Below are positions 25,160 through 36,085 of a stretch of 64,000 bases of DNA, piece by piece. The number at the start of each line of letters is the position of its first letter. The stretch's first letter is position 1. The notes beneath the pieces were generated by a model. That model was not told where the DNA came from. It was given only the letters and a program-made list of their open reading frames with translations, and did no database searches. This stretch comes from Erythrophleum ivorense (lineage: Eukaryota; Streptophyta; Magnoliopsida; Fabales; Fabaceae): NCBI GenBank assembly GCA_026724425.1, contig JAIUCV010000584.1:1-64000 (forward strand), given 5' to 3'. Position numbers and translations under genes: made by a program.

Positions 25160-25253
25160 TTTTGTAAGTGATATGCCAAGAAGGTCAATTGTGAAAGCGA
25201 TATACTTGCTGTGAAGATTGATAAAGAGATAACAAAGGAATAAAAAAGACTAT
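25160..25253 (+). pseudogene. RTE-like LINE reverse transcriptase fragment, left half
   Basis: Plus-strand translation gives a stretch with MPRRS, then KAIYLL and, after a stop, RLIKR, as in the part of plant LINE reverse transcriptases just before the catalytic FIDLEKAYD block. The fragment is cut at 25253 by the Ogre LTR. The ACTAT at 25249-25253 is repeated at 48790-48794, where the same LINE resumes. The 5' end is truncated near 25150-25160. Confidence 0.7.
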
Positions 25254-26052
25254 TGTGAACACCATATTTTGTCCGGGCATACTCAAAAAATAACAATAAT
25301 AATAAAAAATAAAATAATAAAATAAAGTAAAATAAAATAAAATAAATCAAATAGGTTCTTTTAGTTTAATAAGTTAAAAAAAATTAAAGGAGAAAGAACA
25401 AAAAGAGAGACCTATTACTCCAAAATTAAAAATAATAATAATAAAAAATCAAAAAGAGACTAGATGAAAAAAAAAAAGTAAAAGTAAAATCTCACAAAAA
25501 AAAATATGTACCAAAATTAATAATAACAGTTAAACAAAAAAAATTCCTTCAAAAGACTACGAAAAAACACTAAAAATAATAAAGTAGGAAAAAAAAAACA
25601 AAATTAAGTAATACTTAAACCAAGACAAAAAAAATAAATAATTAGGCCAAAAAAAAAAGAGAAAGATTGCTTTAAAAGGTTACAAAAAAAAAATGATGCT
25701 AGGCTGAAGAATAGAGTCCAAAAAGAAAGCGGAGCCCATTCCTTCAGCCCAGTAGCTTCTCAGACTCTCCCAGGCCCAATAACCCACCAACCCGCCCCTT
25801 TGATCCGGAAACCCACTTCAAAAAAAAACCTACCCGCTTCCTTGATCCGGAAACCCTAGCAACATGGTCCCCCCCCTCTCTGGCATTCTCACTTTCGCGT
25901 CTGCCAGCACCAAACGCTCCTACCCGTTGCTCGTACAACCTTCAGCGGATGACAACAGGCCGGACAAAAGAGAATGAAGCGACGCGTATTAGGATGAGTG
26001 GAGCAGAGAGGTACGGAGAAAAGGGGGACCACCCGGGGAGAAGGGTAATGCT

Positions 26053-26058
26053 TATAAA
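26053..26058 (+). promoter_or_regulatory. Candidate TATA box of the 5' LTR
   Basis: CTTATAAAGCC lies at the left edge of a purine-rich leader in the GC-richer part of the LTR; the same site is at 45814-45819 in the 3' LTR. It is the best TATA-like site in this LTR. If used, transcription would start near 26085. Confidence 0.5.
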
Positions 26059-26283
26059 GCCAGAAAGAAATCGGAGAGAGGGGAGGGAGAGTTTTCTAGC
26101 TAGAGAGAAATCGGAGCGACGGAGGATTGAAGGTTTTCTAGCCGAGGGGGAAAAGAAGATGGAGGGGCTCTAAACCGAAGAATTGGATTGTAGCCTGGTG
26201 TGACTCTGGATTTTGGCGCAGAGGGGTCTGATCCAAGAAGTGTAGCCGTCTTAATCCGTCAAGGGCCAGAAAGATCCAAAAGG

Positions 26284-27395
26284 GTATGTTTCTCGCACTT
26301 TCCTTTTATCCCGGGACCGGAAATCGTATTCATAATTCTGGGTAATGAAACCTAAAGCTTATGTGTTTGGTAGATAGTCTGAGCCCTCAGTTGCCTAGGT
26401 TCGAGGATCTGAGTATTCGATTAGAAGGTTTTAAACTCATAGTATTTAGATTGTTAACATGACTGTTCCCCCACTCATGTCTGTTGAATTTATGTGCGGT
26501 CTGGCTAACTTTCTGAGAAAATCATGTTTCCTGGATTTATTGAACTCTGTATATAGTTTGTTTTGAGATGTTGAGACTGCGATGCTTTTCGATTATTTGG
26601 TCAAAATAGGGGCTTGGACTGACAATTGGGTTAAGATTTCCGTTATCACTCTGTTTAGTAATCAGCCCCCAATGAGAAATTTACGGGATTTTGTTTAGTA
26701 TTGACATGCGTATGAAGCTTTAGCCTGTATGAATCGTGGTTAATGAGAAATTGTTAGTTTTCATTTGCATCTGAATGTGCATGAGGAACCCTTCATGAAT
26801 AAGTACAGTCGGCATAGTAAGTGGTTTCAGTTGTTCTCCTATCGCATTATTTTGTTGTGTTCAGGGATAGCTGGAGTTTATTTTTTCATGCTGTTGTATG
26901 AATCGAATTTGGTTTGATTTCTGTTCTAAATCCCGCGTGGAAATTTGGGGCCAAAGTGCCCCTACTGTACGTGAATAATATAATAAGAATTTCAAACTCT
27001 GGGTTCTTCAAATGAATGAGGAGGATTTATATAGGTTTAAGATCTTGGAATCAAATGCATGCTACTTTAATATTCTCTGCTTGCTACAAAATTCTGCTTT
27101 TGCTCTGTTACTGGTTTTTCGCATGTTAATGCTTGTTCGACGCTCGAATGTGATGATGGAGCAATACGTGAAGGACTTTGATGGGCACGACATATGAGGA
27201 TTCAATAGGTGGCCAAATACCAAGTTTGTGTAGTAGCGCAAGTCTTTTCCTTTTTTTTTACTTATCTTGAAATTCAAATGTGTACTAAAGCATAATGAAT
27301 CACACGAGACACACACAAGCGTGAATGTATGTTTGTTTTTCCCTTCTGTGTCTTACTCTCGTTTTGTGTTTCCACCTTTATTTTCTTTCTTTTAG
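26284..27395 (+). other. Possible intron inside the LTR leader
   Basis: The donor AAAAGG/GTATGT at 26284 and the acceptor TTTCTTTCTTTTAG ending at 27395 enclose 1.1 kb of T-rich sequence with no coding character, the usual look of a plant leader intron. The same two signals are kept in the 3' LTR (46045 and 47159). It is downstream of the candidate TATA box. This is inference from signals only. Confidence 0.35.
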
Positions 27396-27679
27396 AATTT
27401 GCCGTGTGGGATTCCATATCTCCTCAGGTACCTAGTTGAGCTAAAAGATCATGTGTGGCCAATAAGCCTCCTTGGTGATTTTTGGGTCTCGAATTTCTAT
27501 CTTAATCTTTCGGGTTTCAAGGGCCCCAACCAAAAGAATTTCATAAAAATTTTCAAAAAAAATTTTCATTCTAAACACGAGAAGAATAAAATAGTTAGTG
27601 AGAAGCCAATTTTGATCAACTCATGAACCCTTTATTTATTTTGATGAAAATGAAAAACTGCTCTACTGCTTTTTTTTTT

Positions 27680-28430
27680 TTAGAGAACTGAAAAGGAGAA
27701 ACAAAGGTAAAAAGGGAAAAAAAAAAGAAAAATCAAAATTCCAAGAAAAATAAGGAAAAGAAGAATGAAATAAAATGGAATAAGAAGACAAGAGTTGTTT
27801 AAGTGAGAAATTTTTAAGATAGAAATGAATGAAAGGGATAGAAGATCAATAAAAATAAGCAAACAAATAAATGAAAAAGGGTCAATAATATGAAATAAAA
27901 AAACAAAAAAAATATAATAACAAAAAAAATCTCCAAAGAAAAAATGAAACAAAAATTAAAAGATCAAAACAAAAGAAACACAAAAAAAGAAAGAACAAAA
28001 GTCATATCTGATGAAAGAATTTTATTGAAAAAAACTAAATAACAAAAAAACAAAAAACAAAAAACAAAAAAAAAGAGAAATAAAAAAAAAAATAAGACAA
28101 AAAAAATGAATGGAAAGTAACAAAAAATGAATGAAATGATAAGGAAAAGAGAGGAAAAAACTGAAAATGCAAGGAAAGTAAGATTAGATTTTCCTACAAA
28201 AACAAATAGATAAAACAAAACCAAAGTAAAATAAAAAAAAATAATAAATAAAACAAAACAAAACAAAACAAAATTAATCAAGAATTGAAACAAAGATAAA
28301 AAAAAAACAACCCAAATAAAACAAAACCAATCAAAAATTAAAAATCAAATATAAGCAAAAAACAAAAAACAAAAGAAAACAAAAACAAAAATAAAAACAA
28401 AAACCAAAACCAAACAAAACACCAACCAAA
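27680..28430 (+). repeat. Long A-rich, T-poor tract in the LTR
   Basis: About 750 bp made largely of AAAC, AAAAT and GAAA words on the plus strand. The hydrophobic minus-strand open frames over it (for example 27680-27952 and 27964-28293) are composition artefacts of poly-T codons. The matching tract in the 3' LTR is about 47440-48200, with small length differences at homopolymers. Confidence 0.85.
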
Positions 28431-29019
28431 TACAATTTTCAATCGAACTACGTGGACTTTGATCCCTCCCCTAAAGGGTACGTAGGCCCTAGGCTTTCAT
28501 CCTAGGTCAAGTCCGCCTTTGTAAATAAATATGTTTTTAATTTCATTTCTTTCTTTATTATTCTTGAATTTCTTCACGTTTTATTTTGATATTGATTTCC
28601 TTTTCTATTTTTAATTTTATTTCCTTTAATTTCTTTATCCTTCTTCTACACGTGATTTGTTAGGGAGAATTAAAATAGAATCAAGGCCGTTTTATTTTTG
28701 CACAACTGAATTAGGGCAACCGTTCTTAGTAACGGGTGTAGTGGGGTGCCTAACACCTTCCCCACTCACAATTGACTCCCGGATCTATTTTCTGGTTCGT
28801 AGACCATTTTTCCAAAATAAAAAGGCTTTTCCAAAGTTTTGCCTTTTAAAATTTAAAATTTTAGTGGCGACTCCTAAACCCATACCCTTACACCCTATCT
28901 ATTACTCTTATTTCAATTTGAATTTCGGTTTTCAAGTTCAAGAGAAAATCGAATTTCTCTGTTAAAGGCGCAATTTTCTTTGAAAGAGGTGCCACGCGGT
29001 CGCATTTTCGGGTGTGACA

Positions 29020-29040
29020 GTTTGGCGACTTCACTGGGGA
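29020..29040 (+). promoter_or_regulatory. Primer binding site region of the Ogre/Tat element
   Basis: The bases directly after the 5' LTR read GTTTGGCGACTTCACTGGGG. The TGGCGACT...CACTGGGGA form is what I remember for Ogre/Tat elements, reported as complementary to the 3' end of an arginine tRNA. The tRNA itself is not in this window. Confidence 0.75.
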
Positions 29041-30739
29041 AATGTTTGAGAGTCAAGCCCAATGTAAGTTAGTTGTGCAAAATGTTATAGCCTTTCTTTT
29101 ATTTTGGGTTTTTCTTTTTGTTTGTTGTTTGCCTCACATGATTAAGGTAGAAAACATGTCTTTCACATGCTGGTTTCATATGCTTTGGTTTCTTGATTGT
29201 TTACATAATATGTGGTAGGATAGATAACATGAGAAATAAAACCTTAGGGCAGATAACCATATTTGTATATTTTACTTCTTATTTCTGTCTGTATGTATAT
29301 TTCTCTATCTTTTATTCTGCCAATTTGCCTAGCAGATGAGGGTTGGGTAATTCAAAGGGTAAGAGGTAAATGCCCTCCTCACACACGTTACGGACACAAA
29401 ATTCTCACACACATTATGGGCCCTATACTCGGGTTTGAGTGTTCCTAGGTTAGTAGAAATTTATATTGATTTCCCTGTGAAGCCTTGTGCTTCCTAAGGT
29501 TATCATGAAGACCTCGCCTAAATTGTACCTTGTTATATGGATTGGACTTGTGTAGGATCTTTTTTCCTCTCAAGGTTGAGTTCATATAATAAGATCCTCA
29601 TCTCACAGTGAGGGCAATTTGGGGACCAATGATTAAGGGTTATAGATCCACAATAAAAATTTGCACCGATAGTCAAGGCATAGATACCTCCTAAATAGGT
29701 AGAGTCAAACTTCTATGAACCAATACTCCCAACCTAGGATCTATCCATATTAGAACAAAGGAGGGTGCTTCCAATCGCTTATACATCATATCCATGCATC
29801 CAATGATATCCATAGGGAAAGTGACACATTGTCACTATTTACTAGAATAATTAATGATATGTCACTGCACACTTAGACATACATTAATTATGATGAAAGT
29901 ACGCATTAGCTAAACCGACCCTTGCCTAGCGGGTTTCCGACCCCGGAAAGGCCATAATCGCATTCCTTAATCCCACAAAAGGGAGCTCATTCAGCATACA
30001 TTCATTCTCTTCACATATTCATAACATACAATAAAAGGAGGTGAGATAAGCTAATAAACAATAACTAATCTATTTTCATTAAAACAAACCTCCACAAAAT
30101 GATGAATTTTCAATAAAAAATGGGTACGTTCAGAATTTTGGATGATTATAAAACCTGTAGGTTTTGCATCACCAATGTGCGGATGTAGTGTTTCGACTAG
30201 GGATTTGAATTGTTTTTAAGACATTGAATCGTTTAGAAAGGCATATTTCTCTCGATTTAATTACGGCCTCTTTGCTTTCATGGAGCAATAGGCCCCTCAA
30301 GAAAGAGTGCCATATTTTCTATTATTTCTCATGTCGGAACACTACGTCCGAAGTTATAGTATGAATGTTAGTGGATCGTTATATTAGCCTGTTGAACATC
30401 TCAGTGTCAATTACGTAGGGAGTTATTCCTTCTTAAATTGATCCTCCCACCTTATTCTCTATGGGATAATAAATTCCTTGAGAATTAGGTGAGCTGGCAA
30501 GTTAACAGTAATGATATGCCGACTAACGAGTTTTGAACATCTTTGACACAGTGAACGATTATCCGAGTTGGTTGGTATAATATTGATAATGGAACCTTTG
30601 GGCAATGGGCGATATCTAGATCCGAGATAGACTGGCTTAGTTGCAACGGGAGTGAAGCTTAAAATCAAGGCAGAAGTTGAATCAGTCGAAAGTTTAATTG
30701 CCTTAAGCGGGAAGTTGAATGGAAGGCATATCCGAGATT
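29041..30739 (+). other. Leader of the Ogre/Tat element
   Basis: About 1.7 kb between the primer site and the first recognisable ORF1 residues. No domain was found. Short open frames (for example 29263-29448 and 30459-30668 on the minus strand) have no recognisable content. Long leaders are normal for this lineage. Confidence 0.6.
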
Positions 30740-32565
30740 TTTGAAGAGATTATGGGGATATTCTAGACTTGCTACGAATACCAGTCTAGCCAGAAGCACT
30801 TTCTGCCTTGACCCAGTATTGGGATAGCTCACTAAGGTGTTTCACATTCCCTACATTCTAGATTACACCCACTCTAGAAGAATATAGGAGTTTCATGAAT
30901 GCACCTGTGGGAAGGGATGCTTCGGTTTATTACTATCCTGGGCATTTGCCATCGAAATGTACAGTAGCTCAAATTTTAGGGGAAGATCCTAGTAAGGTCC
31001 AACTTCATCAAAGAGGACAGACTGAAGGTCTTTCAAGAAAGTATATGGAAAAATGTTTGGAGATCTTAGCTGAAAAGGAAGATTGGGCGACTTTTAAGAG
31101 GGTCCTCGCTTTAGCCATATATGGAGTAGTGTTATTTCCATCAGCTGTGGGAATAATTGATTTGGCGGCCATGAGTGTTCTATGGATGGTGGAAAACCAC
31201 CGCGTAAATTCGGTGCCCACAGTTTTAGCAGAAACGTTCCTGACGTTGAGTTTTTGTTAACTAGAAAATGGAGGGAAATTAAAGTGTTGCTTACAGCTCC
31301 TCACAGTTTAGATGTTCAATCATATTTATGGGAGGAAGTATCAATTAGGTCGTCGACATGACACCATACATCACCCGGTTAGGGATTTCCTTAATCGTGA
31401 AGGTACTATCCTGTCATCTTCAAAAATGACTCGTGATGATTGGGCTCAATCCCTCGGGCAATTAGATGAAAACACGATCTGGTGGAAGCTTGCTTGGTGG
31501 GAAAATGAAGAAATTATATATTGTTGCGGAGAATTCTTGAATGTACCTCTCATAAGCCCTCGGGGATGCATCAATTACAACCCATCGATTGTTCATCAAC
31601 AGTTTGCATATAAACAAGACATTCCATCTGAAGAAGCAACGCGATTGGTTCACTTCTATCATAATGATCTAGAAGCTAAGATGCTTTGTCTAAAAATAAG
31701 AAATGCATGGAGCCAAGTGATGTGTAAAGGGAAATGTGAACTGGGCAAACGAATTATGGCTACAACTAAAGAATATCAAGAGTGGTTGAAGGAGAGAACA
31801 AAAGGGGCTAATCCTTCCTTTGGATCAAAGGATCCTATGCTCGGTAACGACCTGCATGCAATTGATGAACAGTTAGCAAGGCAAGTCAAAAAGAAAAAAG
31901 AAAAATTGAAGGGTTTAGAAAAAAAAAGACAAGAACGACTGAAGAGTTTGAACCAGATGAGAAATGAATGTGCAGTGTTGTGAGCAGAGGCAAATAGGGC
32001 AAAAAGATATAAAGGGGGTATAGGAACTGTCGAGATGAAAAGGCTGAAAGAAGAAAATACAAGATTGAAAAGTATGATTGAGGAAGCTCAACAACGAGTG
32101 ACCGAAAATGAAAAGAAGATATGCATCGGTAAGGCTCAATTGATGAAGGTCCTTAAAGAAAAGGACATACTAGAGAGGCAAATGCAGAAACTTGAATCCG
32201 GTGGGACTAGACATGAACTGAATATACTGGCCAAGAAATTGGAACAGAAAATGAATGAAATATCCCTCATTAGAAGCGATAACGCTGCAGTAGTGCAAAA
32301 CTTGGTGGGACAACTTAATCAACAAGTCGAGACGATTGAGACGTGGAAGACTCTTCATGCGGAGCAAGCCCTAGAAAAGGAAAGGTCCCGGTCCTGGTTC
32401 AAAAAATTAATTCTCTTGGCTGATGAGATCCTCCCTAGTTTCACAAGCACACTGAAAGCAGCCAAAGGTTTAACCAATCCATTGAATACACCAAAGGAAA
32501 TGACAGAATTCTTTATGTTATGTAATGACATTGTAAACGAATTGAGATATCTTAATAGTTGTTAA
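30740..32565 (+). pseudogene. Ogre/Tat ORF1, protein of unknown function, broken
   Basis: The extra ORF upstream of gag that marks Ogre-type elements. Residues are recognisable from about 30745 (GDILDLL), through CFTFP (about 30837) and TLEEYRSF (30871-30894). The main domain follows, with SAVGIIDLAAMSVLW near 31140-31182, DDWAQSLGQL (31435-31464), IYCCGEFLNVPLISPRG (31516-31566) and HQQFAYKQDIP. The C-terminal third (31880-32500) is charged and Lys/Glu/Gln-rich and looks like a coiled coil. Breaks: an in-frame TAG near 30859, a frame excursion at about 31250-31330 around a T run, and a TGA at 31981. The domain resembles a plant family often annotated as a domain of unknown function or plant mobile domain. 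Its function in the element is unknown. Confidence 0.8.
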
Positions 32566-32939
32566 GTTTCAAAGAATGCTGATGTAATGTATCACTTGAT
32601 ACTTTGGTCTGAAAAACAAGGATTGTATTTCCTTTATGATTTAGACATGGCTCAAATGAATGCAAAGACTTGATTGTGTAGGGGTCTTTAATTCCCTCTT
32701 GCGTCAAGTGTCAACTTTGATATTCTTATATGGGTTAATAAAATCCTTTAAGAATTAGAGGGCCCGATATTCCTTTACCAATTACGCCAAAACGGTTAAT
32801 CTAAATTGAATGTACCTATATATATTAATGATGATAATAATAAAATAAGGGAAGTATTTTTCAATACCACTAAATTTGTCTTCTTTTATAGGAAAGAGAA
32901 TAGAAAGGTCAGATTAAGGAAGACAATATTGCGCCTCTG
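32566..32939 (+). other. ORF1-gag spacer
   Basis: Non-coding stretch between ORF1 and the first gag-like residues; no motif recognised. Confidence 0.5.
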
Positions 32940-35278
32940 AAACATGTCCCATCTAACCAGATCCGTCCTACTAGGATATACGACACACGTTCAAGAGCTA
33001 GGCTCATGGAGGGACATCAAGGGGAAGATAGTCAGAGAGCTGAAGGGAATACAGCCACACTGAATGATCGAATCATAACTATAGAGAATCAGATGGCTCA
33101 AATGAGCGAAATGATGAAGATATTGCTGGAAACCTTCAAGGGAAAAGGCACTGATGATTCGCCCAGTGCATCTAGTCATCCGCCCGTCATTGCGCAAGTG
33201 GGGGTAAGCTCACTCGGAGTGGTTATAACGGAAGCACATTCTAGTCGAGTGCCTAGCCCTGTGCTGCAACAGAAAAGTGCACAAAATCCTCCCGTGGTGA
33301 TGGCTGACAAGCAGGTTCCCCATGATGAGGCAAAAGACACGCAAGATTTTCCCGGATATGATGATACGTATACTTTTCAGATCCCAGCTGTGGATGATAA
33401 AGGGAAGAATAATGATGCCAAGGAGGATTGGGAAAGAGAATTAGGGGAGGTCAAGAACCAACTGCGTGATCTACAAGGCCCAAACACTTAGGGGTCATTG
33501 GACATAAAAGAGTTATGCTTAACTCCTGAAGTGTCAATTTCGAAAAAGTTCAAAGTTTCGGATTTCGACAAGTATGACGGCTTTGGCAATCCAATTTACC
33601 ACCTTAAGTCATACTGCACAAAGATGACTATTTGGTCAAGGGACGAAAAGTTTCTGATAAATTTCTTCCCAGAGAGTTTGACTGGGTTTGCCTTACTATG
33701 GTTTATGCAATTAGACCATTCCAAGATTTGCAAGTGGAGAGATCTCAAATGCTTTTATGAAGCAGTACAAATTTAACCTTGACACCGCCCCAACTAGGGA
33801 GCAGCTGAAAAGAATGAGTAAGAAGCCAACTGAGTCGTTCAAAGAGTATGCATAGGTGGAGATTAATGGCTTCCCAAGTTCAGCCTCCGATGATTGGATC
33901 TGAATTCTGCTCATATTTTATTCGGACACTATTCGATCCATTTTACAAAATCATGTTGGGAACTCACGTTACCGAATTTGCTGATTTAATCGAGGTTGGG
34001 GAGAGAATTGACACAGATATTTAAGATGGAAAGCTCACACTTCCTTTAACGGAAGGTGGATTTAGAAAAGGGCAAGTTGTGAAGAAGAGAGAAGGAGAGG
34101 TAAACTATATTCAACCCTCAAGACCATTACCGCGACAACCGGTGTCTTATCAGATTGGTAGGGGAAATGAAAGCCAAAATCAGTATAGACCGGCAGTGAC
34201 TAGACAGGGACACCAGGAGAGGGGAACCCATGTAAGGCCAAGGGATAACCATCCATGGCCCAATTTCAATTCTACTAATGCAGAGTTGTGCTAAAAATTG
34301 TTGGAGGCAAAACTCATAGGGCCACAGTACGTGAAAGGGATACAACCACCATACCCGGCCTGGTATAACCCCAACGTCTCCTGTGAGTATCATATGGGAA
34401 CCCCAGGGCATTCAATTGAGAATTGTATCACGTTCAAAAGGAATGTGTTAGATCTGATAGAATCTAACCATATCCAGCTTAAGCCCAGGGAGGATTCAAC
34501 AATTGCCACCAACCCTCTTCCTAATCACGAGCAACAGGTGAATGCCTTTGAAAGTGAGTTAGAATTTTCCAAGAATCCTGGTGCTATTGGGTTGTCCATG
34601 AAAATCTTGTTGGCCAATCTTCGATTAGCAGGGTATATGTTGGAGTTATCACCAGAAGAGTCTGTCAAGATCATCACTGAGCCGCAGGCCACATTTTGCG
34701 ATTACCATCAACAAGATACAAATCATGATGTCGAGGGTTGTACACAGTTCCAAGAAGCACTGAAGGAATTAATGACATTAGGGATTATGGTTATAGGGAA
34801 GTCTAAAGAAGAAGTTTGTGTAACAGATCAGAAGTATGTGGATTTTGTTATCCCTACTAGGCAGTTGAAAATAGTTACTTTAATTGTCAATGATCCTTTT
34901 CCAGCATCAAGTCCTCTTACCCCAGAATCATCTCCAGTAATAATCCACATGCCAGCTCCTTTCCCATATGAAAGTGATCGTGCCGTGCCTTGGAGATATG
35001 AGGAAAGCATTGAAGATCCCTTAAATCCTGCAGTAATCGCCAAGGGAGAAGAACAAACCATCACAAATATAGCCGAGGCAAGAGGAATCACTCGAAGTGG
35101 TAGGGTTTATCTCCCTGCCAATATTAATAAAGACACGAAAGGAAAAAGGGTTGATAGCAGTAAAGAAAGAGAAGAAAAGGGGGACTGTGCTGATGAGGAA
35201 TTCCTTCGGATCATGAAGCAAAGCGAGTATGACGTGGCTAAACAATTAAAGAAAACCCCAGCTCGTATTTCAATGTGA
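32940..35278 (+). pseudogene. Gag of the Ogre/Tat element, broken
   Basis: The N-terminal part from about 32940 includes an acidic/Gln-rich region with a short coiled-coil-like helix (33081-33140). The capsid-like retrotransposon gag region runs from about 33550 to 34020 (KFKVSDFDKYDG, LLWFMQLD, then TESFKEYA after a frameshift at about 33757). Downstream are two zinc-knuckle-like C-x2-H-x5-H-x4-C words: CEYH...GHSIENC near 34380 and CDYH...NHDVEGC near 34696. Breaks: TAG at 33489, a frameshift near 33757, another near 33850, TAA near 34021, TAA at 34292 and TGA at 35276. The last joins gag to the protease in the same frame. It would form the particle core if intact. Confidence 0.85.
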
Positions 35279-35287
35279 TCTTTAATT

Positions 35288-36025
35288 ATGAGTTCGGAAG
35301 TACATCGACAAGCTCTACAAAAAGTATTAGAAGAAGCATATGTGCGGCCTGAAGTTACCCCAGAAAGGGTTACCAATGTGATGAATATCGTCAAGTCTAC
35401 ATCTGCCATTTCATTCTCTGAAGAGGAGATTGTAGGGTCATCCGCCAATCAACCCAAAGCCTTGCACATTACTTTAAAATGCAATGGCTTTATAATTGCA
35501 AAGGTTTTGATTGATGGGGGGTCAGCACTTAATGTGTTACCCTTAACCACATTCGAGCAGTTAGCAATTGAGGAAGCACACATTGGAAAAAGTGATATGG
35601 TGGTTAGAGCATTTGATGACTCTAAAAGGGCAGTGATTGGCAACACTCGTTTGTCCTTAGAAATCGGGCCAAAAACATTCGTGGTGGACTTTCAAGTCAT
35701 GGATATTGATCCGTCCTATACGATGTTGTTAGGAAGACCTTGGATCCATTCCGCCGGTGCTGTACCTTCCACCTTTCATCAGAGGGTTAAGTTTATTGAC
35801 GCAGGGAGAATAATCACGGTCAAAGGAGAAGAGGAGATAATGCTAAGCAAACCCAGTTCTCTGCCCTACATTGAAGCTGCTGAACAAGAGGTAGAAACGC
35901 CACTTCAAAGCCTAGAGATGGATGGACCCAGACATGTCGTTGGGAATGTTAATCAGACTGTGGTAAAAATGTTAGAGAAGAGTGGGTTCAAACCCAGAAA
36001 AGGACTGGGAATAAAGCTTCAATGA
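35288..36025 (+). pseudogene. Aspartic protease region of the Ogre/Tat element
   Basis: A retropepsin-like domain. The active-site word is VLIDGGSALNVLP (about 35507-35545), the Tat-type variant of the usual D-S/T-G, followed by VDFQVMDIDPSYTMLLGRPW (about 35680-35745) containing the conserved LLGRPW block. At the end a G-patch-like KSGFKPRKGLG (about 35977-36012) is followed by a second GLGY near 36070. It lies in the same frame as upstream gag and downstream RT, broken by TGA at 35276 and 36023 and by TAG shortly after. It would cut the polyprotein if translated. Confidence 0.85.
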
Positions 36026-36085
36026 ATTGAATAGCCTATTAGTCTCCCTAAAAATCCTAAGCGTCAAGGGCTGGGATATGAACCG

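Larger units (their letters stand above)
25254..29019 (+). repeat. 5' LTR of the Ogre/Tat element (3766 bp)
   Basis: TGTGAACACC to GGTGTGACA, with TG...CA ends. It contains two A-rich low-complexity tracts (about 25275-25690 and 27680-28430), a GC-richer block at 25740-26280 with a TATAAA at 26053, and a T-rich block bounded by splice-like signals (26284-27395). The 74-codon open frame at 25949-26173 recurs in the other LTR only because the LTRs are copies. Confidence 0.95.

Noticed and set aside
25949..26173. 74-codon Arg/Lys/Glu-rich open frame, repeated at 45710-45934
   Set aside because: It lies over the candidate TATA box and leader of the LTR. The two copies agree only because the LTRs do, and no known domain is present.
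27680..28293. Hydrophobic minus-strand open frames resembling membrane proteins (also 47430-48044, 43532-43792, 25153-25350)
   Set aside because: They are read from A-rich plus-strand tracts, so codons are mostly Phe, Leu and Ile. Composition artefact.
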